A stretch of DNA of 64,000 nt from Bacteroidales bacterium UBA6397 (GTDB lineage Bacteria; Bacteroidota; Bacteroidia; Bacteroidales; UBA932), in the NCBI GenBank assembly GCA_002439875.1, contig DJQB01000018.1, positions 37,606 through 101,605 of the forward strand. The letters are read 5' to 3'. This document shows positions 57,054 to 64,000 of this stretch, in pieces. Below the pieces are notes generated by a model. That model saw only the letters and a list, made by a program, of their open reading frames with translations, searched no databases and had not been told where the DNA came from. The position numbers and the translations under genes were made by a program. How positions within the stretch are numbered: position 1 is the stretch's first letter; each line of letters begins with the position of its first letter.

Positions 57054-57194
57054 CAGTCGCAGATATGCTTCCCCTAAAGTGCGGAGCAGGTCTCCGCATG
57101 TATGCCGGATAGTTTTTCAGAAGCGAAAAAGGTAAATATTGCCGCCCATAAGTGTCTGGCGGCACCCTCGGGAAACGAAAAGTGCGAGAAACTT

Positions 57195-57225
57195 TTCCCA
57201 AGAGTGCAGTTTACACTCTTGGGAA
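57195..57225. repeat. Perfect 12-bp inverted repeat
   Basis: TTCCCAAGAGTG, 7-base loop, CACTCTTGGGAA. No T run, so not a simple terminator. Confidence 0.8.
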
Positions 57226-57286
57226 GCAAAAGAGGCCCAAAGTGTTGTCGAATAGATTCGGAGCAAGCATAAAGTGCATAGTTCCG

Positions 57287-57320
57287 AAAAAACGGGGATG
57301 TCGCTTAAGCGGCATCCCCG
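57287..57320 (-). terminator. Terminator after lipoprotein 2
   Basis: CGGGGATG at 57293-57300 pairs with CATCCCCG at 57313-57320, extended by inner pairs to a 12-bp stem with TTAA loop; six T follow on the minus strand. Confidence 0.9.
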
Positions 57321-57356
57321 AAAAAGTTTAATTGATATTACTGAATCAATATTTGA

Positions 57357-60300
57357 TTATTCTGACTTAGGAACCTTTACATAGATGGTTACCTTGTGGT
57401 TGTCAAAGACTCCATTCGCTCTGTCATAGAAGTGAGTGAGAGTAACCTCGACAGGGATGATCACCTCGTTAGCCTGAACGGCGGCGTCTGAGACGTAAGT
57501 CAACTTACCGTCAGATTCAAGTTTAACTTTCTCTTCAGAGAGAGGATCATTTGTGACATCAACCAGAATATTATTTCTGGTCAGTTTATACGTCAGCTCA
57601 ACATCGTATTTGTTGGCAGCATCAGAGAAATACCAGATGCCAGCAGAAGTTGTCGCGTCAACATTAACCAGATTCTTCAGATCAGGCTCAACAGTTGATC
57701 TGATGTCAAGATGCCTCCAAAGTTCGACTACCAAATTCTGGTTTGGCGTTCTTGGTCTTGTTATAACGTCACCTTCTGGGTTAATTATATTTCCCTCAGA
57801 GTCCTTATCAACAACTGTCAACGGAGTGATAGGATCATCAACATAAAGGGTCAATTCCTTAGAGGTAAGTTCCTTACCACGATACAGCAATGTAGCCTTT
57901 ACTTTGATGTCACGTGATGTGTAATCACCCCAATCGAGGACATTCTCGTCAACTACGCCAGCTTCTGTTACATTAAGACTACCTGAGGCAGACAAGGACA
58001 CTGTTGAAGAATTTTCATAACCCTTCTCCGCGTCATCAGCAGCGAGCACTTCGTACTCAACTTTGAGTTTGTCATTGTCAGCGATCAACTTTGTGAAATC
58101 AGGATTCTCACCATTACCATTGACTACTCTGAAGTACTTGCTGAGGTCATCGTTGGTGACCCTGTACGTACCGCTGAGAAAGTCACCGACAACCTTTGCA
58201 GTGCCGTTCACCTTATTAACCTTATCGCCATAGAAGCTAAGGCCATAATCAGGAGTTGTGACCACACCGGAAGCCTTGAAGATGTACTCTGTACCATACC
58301 ATGTCACGAGATTCGTCTCAAAGTTGAATTTGTCGCCGAAAGCCTGGATGTCTGCGCCGGAAAGACGGATGTATGACTCAAAGCCCTTACCAGAAACGTC
58401 ATTGCCATCTGCATCATACGTCTTCTGGAAGTCGAATGGAACAAAGAAAGTCCAACCCTTTCCCTTCAGATCAACGGTTGTACTCTTGCTTACGAGATCT
58501 GCCTTTGTAACATGCTCGTCAAACCATGTAACATTATATGTCTTAGTATCAGGTACGCCACATGTAAGATTATCATTAAGAGATGTCTTGAACTCGGCAA
58601 GATCCTTGAACTGACCCGCAACTGTCATCTCATTGAAAGTGCGCTCAATAAGCTTATCAACAGGGAGATATTTCTTCTCTCCAGCGATCATGAACGGAAG
58701 ATTCATCTCATCGACAACAACTTTGCCTCCCGTAGGAGCGACTCCGAAGACCATCTCAGTGCTGATTGTCACCTTCGTCTTTGTGGCTTCATCCTTATAA
58801 GTATTCACAAACTTATAAGTACCGCCCTCAACGAAGCAGCCCTTATAGCCTTCGATGCTCTTGATTTCAACAAGATCGGCATTGAAGAGGGTGTAAGGAT
58901 CCAATTCCATCTTAAGACCAGGAACTTCAACACCCTTGGCATCGTAAGCCTTCTGATCCACCTTATTCTTAAGGACTTCCTTAAGAACAGACTCAACATC
59001 ATCAGCGCCGGCATACTCAAACACAGGATAATACTCCGCAAAGCGCTTTTCAAAGTCCTTATTAAGAGGCTTGTCGAAAGGAGCATAAGGAGCTGTCTTA
59101 CCAGTAGCAGATGTCAACTTGCAAACATTCTCATAAGTCCAAGGAAGCTCATACTTTTCTGTAAGATCTTTCTTGTTGATGTAAAGGTTGACCTCAGCCT
59201 CTCTCTCACCAATCTTGTAAGTGGTGTTGGCAGTGAAGACCTCAAAGTCTGCGACCTTTGCAGTGATCTCGTCGGTGGTCTTTGAGCCAACGCTCTTGGC
59301 AAGATCTTTCTTTACATTCTCAGACTTGATCGATGTGATGAAATACTCACCGATCTTCACATCCTTGTTGTCTGTAACCTGTTCGGCATGATTAAAGAAT
59401 TCTTTGGCAGCATCGGTAGGGCCGCACTTCGGATCACTGCTGATGGCAGGGGTAAGGACATTAGGATCAAGGTCGTGCTTCTTGGCGAAATCAGAGATTG
59501 TAAGGGTGTCCTTACCGTCCATAATACGGAACTCAGCGTTTACGAACGGATTCCATGTGGACTCTGCCTCTTCGATTGACCACGGAACTTCAGTCTCATA
59601 ACCAGCACCTGAAGGGATGAACTCTTTCTTCTCAGTATCAAGGAGAACATAAGCGTCCTTAAGGTCACAGCCATTGGCAAGTTCAACACCCACGAAAGCG
59701 GACTCGACAGAGTTGGTGGTGGTGTAGTCAGTCTCACCTACAGGAATTTCGTTTTCAACACGCAGGGAGACGGCGAAAGTGGTGTCGGCATTATAGACAA
59801 CCTTCTTATCGAACTTTGCCTTGACGGTGACACGGCCATTCTCGCCCGGTACGACCTCGATCATCTCGGCAGGCTCTGAGGCCGCTGCGGCACGGGTCAT
59901 CTTGACGTTGACAGCGTAAAGTGTGGCGTTAGCAGTTGAGAGGAGCTTTGCAGCGCTCTTAGGATATACCTCGAACGTGGCCTCGACGATCTTCTCGTCG
60001 GATACCGGATTGCCGTTCACGGTGTAGAGGTAGAGGGTGGCGCTCATGTCGGCGTGCTCAGGCACGAACACGACGCTCTGGATGCGGTCGCTGGAGATGG
60101 AATCGAACACGAGGCCGATCTTCTCAAGCTCACCGTCAATTCTTGTCACTTCCTCGTCAACGTGGCTCTTAAGCTCTCCGATCGCGGTCGTGTTGGCATC
60201 GATCAAAGCCTTAAGTTCTGTCTTGAGATTGCCTATGGATGTCGTGAGGGCGTCAATCTGACCCTGAAGGCCGGCGTCCGCGTCCTCGCGGGCTTTGGCC

Positions 60301-62219
60301 TCTGCCTTGATCAAAGCGTCGAGGGCGTCCTGGGCGTCAGTGATCTTCTTCTCGAGGGCGGCCTTATCTTCGGCCATGGCGGTCTCAAGGGCTGTCTTGG
60401 CGTCGGCGATCTGCTGCTCAAGGTTGGTCTTGGCCTCGGCGATAGCCTGCTCGATCTCTTCCTTGGCAACACCCACCTGCCTGTCTATCTCCTTGTAGAT
60501 GACTCCCTCGACGGCAAGAGCAGTCGCTATGTAGCTGCTGATGTTCGTGTCGAACGAACCCTTGAACTTGCTGTCCCATACGGTGTTGAGGGCAGTGTCG
60601 AACGATGTCTGGAAATTCTCTTTCCAGGCGGTCTCGAACGCGGTGTTGAACGATGGCTGGAACTTCTCGGTCCACGCGGTGCTGAACGCCGACTTGAAGT
60701 CATCGCTGAACCTGGCCTCGTAGGCGGCCCTGAAGTCGTCGCCGAACCTGGCCTCGTAGGCTTTCGTGAACTCGTCGGCGAAGGCGGACTTGTCGAACTT
60801 CTCATTGAAGAGCTTGGTGATGTCCTCGCCCATCTTCTTGTCGGCGGCGGCAAGCTCGGCCACCTTGGCGGTGAAGGCGGTGATCACGGAGTCGATCCTC
60901 TCGTTGGCGGCCTTCTTGAGGGCCTCCACCCTGGCGTCGAGATCCTTGATGTCACCCGCGAGCTCAACGTCCTTCGCGGCTAGCTCGATGTCCTTCGCGG
61001 CGAGACGGATCTCCTCGTCGAGCATCTGCTCGATCCTGGTCTTAAGGGAGTCCTTCTGGGCGTAAACGCCGAGGGCGTCGATGAGGGTCTTCACCTCGCC
61101 GAGGGCCTTGTCGGCTGTGGCCTGGGCCGCGTTGGCGGCGGCGTGGGCTTCGGCTGCGGCGGCGACTGCCTCATTGGCGGTCTTCTGCGCGGCGGCTGCG
61201 GCGGCGACTGCCTCGTCGGCGGTCTTCTGGGCGGCAGCGGCGGCAGCGGCGGCGGCCTTCAGCTTGACGTCAAGCTTCGCGAGGGTGTCCTTGAGGGCCT
61301 TCACGTCAGCCGCATGCGCGGTGTTGAGGGCGGCGATGGACTCCTTGTTCGCCTTGATGTCGGCGTTGATCGCCTTGATCTGCGCGTCGTAGCCCTCCTT
61401 GGCCTTATTCAGGCTCTCCTCAAGGGCCTTCTGGGCGGCCTCGAGGCTGGTGAGCCTGCCCTCGGCGGACTCGAGACGGGCGGTGAGCTTCACCACCTCA
61501 GCGTTGACGAGCTTCACGACCTTCGCCGTGCTGTCTGTCAGCGCGGCCTTCGTCGCGTACGTCTCGGCGCTCTTGTCCTCGAGGGCCTTCACAAGGTCCT
61601 CGGCGTGCTTCCTGGCGGCGGGGATCGTCTCCTCGTTGATCTTCTTGATGTCCGACTGGATCCCCGCGATGGCGGTCGCGTTCGCGACGATCTGCGACTT
61701 CAGCTCGGCGTCGGCGGCCTTGTACGCCTCGTCAAGGGCCTTGATGTCCTTGTCGTGCTTGGCCTCGAGGGTGGTGAGCTTGTCGCCCTGAGCCTTGATC
61801 TGCTTCTCAAGGTCCGTCTTCAGCGCAGCGTCCGCGGCGGCGTAGTCCTTCTTCAGCTGCTCGATCGCAGCGTTGACCTTCGTCACCTCAGCGCTGAACG
61901 CCTTCTCCAGCGCGGCCTTGTCGTCAGCGTGCTTCTTCTCCAGCGTCTCAAGCTGTGACTTGAGGGCGGCGGCGCTCTCCTCGAGGGCCTTGATCGACTT
62001 CTCGGCCGCGGCGTCCGCGGACTTCAACTCTTCGATCGTCTTGTTGACGCTCGACAGCTGCTCGCTGAGAGTCGCCAGCTTCCCGTCCACCTCCGTCTTC
62101 AGGTTGTCAATGCGCTCCTTGTTCGCATTGATATCCTCAGAGTAGTCCGTACAGCCGGTGTACGTGAATGTCAGCCCTGCTAAGGCCAACATCGAAACCA
62201 ATCTAAAAAATTTTTTCAT
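57357..62219 (-). CDS. Giant surface lipoprotein 2 (longer paralogue), phase OFF
   Basis: 1620 aa. Same lipobox region (TYTGC, Cys23) and layout as lipoprotein 1. The coiled coil is longer (about residues 30-700), with an alanine zipper (residues 320-380; 42-bp units near 61164 and 61206) and a 12-residue repeat of the AYEARF-DDF type (36-bp units at 60708 and 60744; residues about 476-558). From about residue 710 (VFVPEHADMSATLYLY) the beta-rich part starts. The 60-62 kb part is markedly more GC-rich than the 57.4-60 kb part. The invertible promoter points away, so the gene should be OFF here. Confidence 0.8.
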   Translation of the reverse strand: MKKFFRLVSMLALAGLTFTYTGCTDYSEDINANKERIDNLKTEVDGKLATLSEQLSSVNKTIEELKSADAAAEKSIKALEESAAALKSQLETLEKKHADDKAALEKAFSAEVTKVNAAIEQLKKDYAAADAALKTDLEKQIKAQGDKLTTLEAKHDKDIKALDEAYKAADAELKSQIVANATAIAGIQSDIKKINEETIPAARKHAEDLVKALEDKSAETYATKAALTDSTAKVVKLVNAEVVKLTARLESAEGRLTSLEAAQKALEESLNKAKEGYDAQIKAINADIKANKESIAALNTAHAADVKALKDTLAKLDVKLKAAAAAAAAAQKTADEAVAAAAAAQKTANEAVAAAAEAHAAANAAQATADKALGEVKTLIDALGVYAQKDSLKTRIEQMLDEEIRLAAKDIELAAKDVELAGDIKDLDARVEALKKAANERIDSVITAFTAKVAELAAADKKMGEDITKLFNEKFDKSAFADEFTKAYEARFGDDFRAAYEARFSDDFKSAFSTAWTEKFQPSFNTAFETAWKENFQTSFDTALNTVWDSKFKGSFDTNISSYIATALAVEGVIYKEIDRQVGVAKEEIEQAIAEAKTNLEQQIADAKTALETAMAEDKAALEKKITDAQDALDALIKAEAKAREDADAGLQGQIDALTTSIGNLKTELKALIDANTTAIGELKSHVDEEVTRIDGELEKIGLVFDSISSDRIQSVVFVPEHADMSATLYLYTVNGNPVSDEKIVEATFEVYPKSAAKLLSTANATLYAVNVKMTRAAAASEPAEMIEVVPGENGRVTVKAKFDKKVVYNADTTFAVSLRVENEIPVGETDYTTTNSVESAFVGVELANGCDLKDAYVLLDTEKKEFIPSGAGYETEVPWSIEEAESTWNPFVNAEFRIMDGKDTLTISDFAKKHDLDPNVLTPAISSDPKCGPTDAAKEFFNHAEQVTDNKDVKIGEYFITSIKSENVKKDLAKSVGSKTTDEITAKVADFEVFTANTTYKIGEREAEVNLYINKKDLTEKYELPWTYENVCKLTSATGKTAPYAPFDKPLNKDFEKRFAEYYPVFEYAGADDVESVLKEVLKNKVDQKAYDAKGVEVPGLKMELDPYTLFNADLVEIKSIEGYKGCFVEGGTYKFVNTYKDEATKTKVTISTEMVFGVAPTGGKVVVDEMNLPFMIAGEKKYLPVDKLIERTFNEMTVAGQFKDLAEFKTSLNDNLTCGVPDTKTYNVTWFDEHVTKADLVSKSTTVDLKGKGWTFFVPFDFQKTYDADGNDVSGKGFESYIRLSGADIQAFGDKFNFETNLVTWYGTEYIFKASGVVTTPDYGLSFYGDKVNKVNGTAKVVGDFLSGTYRVTNDDLSKYFRVVNGNGENPDFTKLIADNDKLKVEYEVLAADDAEKGYENSSTVSLSASGSLNVTEAGVVDENVLDWGDYTSRDIKVKATLLYRGKELTSKELTLYVDDPITPLTVVDKDSEGNIINPEGDVITRPRTPNQNLVVELWRHLDIRSTVEPDLKNLVNVDATTSAGIWYFSDAANKYDVELTYKLTRNNILVDVTNDPLSEEKVKLESDGKLTYVSDAAVQANEVIIPVEVTLTHFYDRANGVFDNHKVTIYVKVPKSE
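60708..60780. repeat. 36-bp repeats in lipoprotein 2
   Basis: GAACCTGGCCTCGTAGGC at 60708 and 60744; more diverged units continue toward 60560. They encode AYEARF-type 12-residue units. Confidence 0.7.
61156..61260. repeat. 42-bp tandem repeats in lipoprotein 2
   Basis: GCGGCGACTGCCTC recurs with a 42-base period (61160s and 61200s), encoding AQKTADEAVAAAAA-type heptads. Confidence 0.75.
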
Positions 62220-62260
62220 AAAGGATAATTGTTAATAAAAAAAGTTAAACATGTTACTCC
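62120..62260. repeat. Conserved 5' cassette, copy 2
   Basis: Counterpart of 54768-54908 in the same orientation, one visible base difference (C for T near the lipobox). Confidence 0.85.
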
Positions 62261-62264
62261 CAGT
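62253..62264. repeat. Inverted repeat, gene-proximal arm, switch 2
   Basis: GTTACTCCCAGT; followed inward by GACAAAT, the sequence that in switch 1 lies at the distal end. Confidence 0.9.
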
Positions 62265-62311
62265 GACAAATGGATTTTTACCCGTTTTCGGGCGATTTCT
62301 TCGCAAAAATT

Positions 62312-62343
62312 CTTGTTTATGAAAAATTAAACGCATATATTTG
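62312..62343 (+). promoter_or_regulatory. Promoter in switch 2, firing away from lipoprotein 2
   Basis: CTTG at 62312-62315, 20-nt spacer, TATATTTG at 62336-62343. Same elements and spacing as in switch 1. Confidence 0.8.
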
Positions 62344-62393
62344 TCGTTGTGTTATGGAGTACCCCCTCGCGGGGGCTTGAAAACATATTTATT

Positions 62394-62405
62394 ACTGGGA
62401 GTGAC
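62394..62405. repeat. Inverted repeat, distal arm, switch 2
   Basis: ACTGGGAGTGAC, preceded inward by ATTTATT, the sequence that in switch 1 is gene-proximal. Confidence 0.9.
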
Positions 62406-62525
62406 ACCCGTTTTCATAGGTCGAGGCTCGTTTCACACGCTCACAGGGGAGACATTTGATGACAGTCGGAGGTGCTCTGACATGCGTTTTGCATACGGAG
62501 AGGCGACGGAATATTCATTATTTGT
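62406..62525. repeat. Upstream homology block, copy 2
   Basis: Counterpart of 55055-55175; ends in GGAATATTCATTATTTG. Confidence 0.65.
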
Positions 62526-62554
62526 GTTCCTCCAGGCGCTTCCCGTGAATGATT

Positions 62555-63775
62555 TTAGAAGTTCGTGAGGAGGCGGGCGTTACGCATTCGATCCAGACGG
62601 TCGGAACCGCCAAGGTAATGCTCAGTGACCATGAGACTTGAGTGACCGAGAGATTCCGAGATGAATGTCAAATCCACTCCCTGGCGAAGAAGGACTGTGG
62701 CGAAACTATGTCTGGCTGAATAGGTGGTGAAAGGTGGGATCCCTATTTCTTCTGCAATCTTTTTCAATGCATTGTTACACATACTGATGACTTTACGAAC
62801 TGTGTTCGAGATGGACAGCATGTCTGTGGCGTCCTCGGCATAGTCAAACAGGAGTGTTTCAGGATTGCCATCGTAGGGATTGCCCCAGCGGTGAAGGATT
62901 TCTAGCATCTCAGGGGTTATGACAGCACGGATGACTTTGGAGCCGCCATAGGCACGGGCGGTTTTGGAGCGGAGGAAGCAAATCTCACCATCTATGATGT
63001 TCTTATATTTAAGGAATAGCATGTCGCGGAAGTTGATGCCATTGCATAAGTATGAGAATAGCCATAGGTCGCGGTAGCGCTCCCTTGAGGCGGAGCCTTT
63101 ATATTCAACAATTTTACGAATATGATCATACGAGAGGGCGAGGCTTCTGGAACTGCCTTTTGGGATGACGTACTTACCGCGTCCGAATGGAAACATCGAT
63201 TCTTTGACAAGGCCTTCGGCAGCGGCGCCGTTCATCACGCATCGTAGGGTTTTCATGTAGATGCTTACCGTTGTAAGCGCTTTGTTTTCCTTTTTGAGGA
63301 AATTCTCGAAGGAGTTGAACCAAGAGACAGATAATTTACTGAATAGAATCTCCTTACCAGCGAATCTTTCGACATTCTTAAGCGTTGTCCGACAGCGATA
63401 GTAGGAGTTTATCCTTCCTTCAGCGTGAAATTTGGCCATCATTGTCTCTAGGGCAGCGTTTAGCGTCTTGTCAACGGGTTTACCCATCCTGGCCTCAAGA
63501 GCCTCGAAAGAGAAGGTGCCTTTCTCAAGCAGTGCTTCAACTTCCGCGCTTATCTGATTGAATTTCGCGATGATGTCGGCATGACAGTCGGGCATTCGCT
63601 TAGAATAGGATATTCGTTTCCATTCTGAAGCTGGAAGGTCAACACCTGTCGGGTAGTACTTTTGAATCCTAGAGTAAACCACTTCAATCTTAACTGGGAA
63701 AACACCTGACTTCTTTGCTCTGCGCCTGTCAAGCACTGCAATGACGGAAACACCGTCCTTGGAGATTTTTAACAT
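62555..63775 (-). CDS. Tyrosine site-specific recombinase (probable promoter invertase)
   Basis: 406 aa. An N-terminal arm-binding-like region and a SAM-like core-binding domain (about 105-200) precede the catalytic domain. Visible catalytic residues: Lys271 (LRSKTAR), Arg355 (YSARHS), His378 (LGHSS) and nucleophile Tyr387 (TEHYLGG). The first catalytic arginine position reads Asn248 (NGINFRD) and the box II histidine reads Tyr352; such changes are known in Bacteroidetes integrases. Its 3' end lies about 150 bp from switch 2, so it is the obvious candidate for inverting both promoters. No other integration genes or att-like duplication are visible. Confidence 0.88.
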   Translation of the reverse strand: MLKISKDGVSVIAVLDRRRAKKSGVFPVKIEVVYSRIQKYYPTGVDLPASEWKRISYSKRMPDCHADIIAKFNQISAEVEALLEKGTFSFEALEARMGKPVDKTLNAALETMMAKFHAEGRINSYYRCRTTLKNVERFAGKEILFSKLSVSWFNSFENFLKKENKALTTVSIYMKTLRCVMNGAAAEGLVKESMFPFGRGKYVIPKGSSRSLALSYDHIRKIVEYKGSASRERYRDLWLFSYLCNGINFRDMLFLKYKNIIDGEICFLRSKTARAYGGSKVIRAVITPEMLEILHRWGNPYDGNPETLLFDYAEDATDMLSISNTVRKVISMCNNALKKIAEEIGIPPFTTYSARHSFATVLLRQGVDLTFISESLGHSSLMVTEHYLGGSDRLDRMRNARLLTNF

Positions 63776-64000
63776 AGTTCTAATTATTTAAGAGTTAATA
63801 ATTTGCATACAATTTATATACATGCACAGCTTGATAGGGGTTATCAGACTGAGAATGAATTAATGGGGGTGTATGCAAGGGAATACGTATGTAAACGTGG
63901 GTACAAAAATCAGGCGTAGGAGGATAGGTGATTGATAAGCTGTAAGAGGAACAGACATGGTCGAAAATAAGAAACACAAAAAAAAGGAGTCCGCCTGTCT
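63776..64000. other. Region upstream of the recombinase gene
   Basis: AT-rich just before the start codon, with possible weak promoter sequence (TATATAAATTG on the minus strand near 63815). No other feature seen to the window end. Confidence 0.4.

Larger units (their letters stand above)
56863..57356. other. Intergenic stretch with several palindromes
   Basis: No gene. A REP remnant (GGTCACTTCGACGGCTGTGAG, 56877-56900) is followed by two long inverted repeats, about five AAAGTG(C) heptamers and a terminator, listed separately. Confidence 0.6.
62253..62405. promoter_or_regulatory. Invertible promoter segment 2 (OFF)
   Basis: 153 bp bounded by GTTACTCCCAGT and ACTGGGAGTGAC. The interior matches switch 1 only after reverse complementing. 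Its promoter reads on the plus strand, away from lipoprotein 2 and toward the 3' end of the recombinase gene. The hairpins CCCG-TTTT-CGGG and GCGATTTCTTCGC lie on the side now facing the gene. Confidence 0.88.

Noticed and set aside
57195..57225. Terminator of the AAA-ATPase gene
   Set aside because: Strong hairpin but followed by A-rich, not T-rich, sequence on the plus strand.
62555..63775. Prophage or integrative element marked by the recombinase
   Set aside because: No phage, conjugation or cargo genes and no att duplication seen; the nearby invertible promoters explain it better.

Overview
The window reads as chromosomal DNA of a Bacteroidales bacterium with roughly balanced base composition. 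The evidence is Bacteroidetes-type promoters (TTTG, about 20 nt, then TAnnTTTG), near absence of Shine-Dalgarno sites, an ATP synthase operon in the order atpD-C-B-E-F-H-A-G, an rnfBCDGEA operon with an RseC-type gene, and a trifunctional MMPL/acyltransferase/methyltransferase protein. The family cannot be fixed from the sequence alone. All assignments come from reading motifs and gene order; no database search was run.

Layout. (1) 1-1.2 kb: a MvaI/BcnI-type restriction endonuclease cut by the window edge. (2) 1.3-16.6 kb, minus strand: an aryl-polyene/flexirubin-like pigment-lipid operon of tightly overlapping genes: aromatic ammonia-lyase, methyltransferase, two acyl carrier proteins, LpxL-like acyltransferase, hotdog-ketosynthase fusion, several ketosynthase-type proteins, SMR-like protein, LolA-like carrier, secreted protein, hotdog-glycosyltransferase fusion, trifunctional MMPL exporter and an esterase. 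(3) 16.7-29.1 kb, minus strand: a housekeeping run from two M23 peptidases through MerR, Nif3-like, zinc-ribbon protein, DnaB, DUF3108 and RseC into the Rnf complex and a small beta-barrel. (4) 29.2-38.7 kb, plus strand: alaS, an LptF/G-Fmt fusion, thiamine diphosphokinase, a NapH/NapG-like ferredoxin, a Tat-exported aldo/keto reductase and tRNA-Ser(GGA). (5) 38.7-50.7 kb: a NamZ-like muramidase, a small transcribed locus with a 41-codon ORF, the ATP synthase operon, enolase and an OmpA porin. (6) 50.8-63.8 kb: a phase-variation locus.

The most striking discovery is region 6. Two paralogous giant coiled-coil lipoproteins (1356 and 1620 aa) share a nearly identical 5' cassette. Each is preceded by a segment of about 154 bp bounded by inverted repeats with core ACTCC(C/T)AGT. 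The two segments are homologous but lie in opposite orientations. Each carries one Bacteroidetes promoter, which points into the first lipoprotein gene (ON) and away from the second (OFF). A tyrosine recombinase lies next to the second switch and an AAA-ATPase/PD-(D/E)XK gene lies between the two.

A second theme is a family of palindromic REP-like elements (TTCGACAGGCTCAGCGACC and variants). They occur between genes and also in frame inside coding sequences, including three ATP synthase subunits, Fmt, a ferredoxin protein and the hotdog-glycosyltransferase fusion, where they encode linker-like peptides. The hexamer GAATAT/ATATTC also looks strongly over-represented on both strands.
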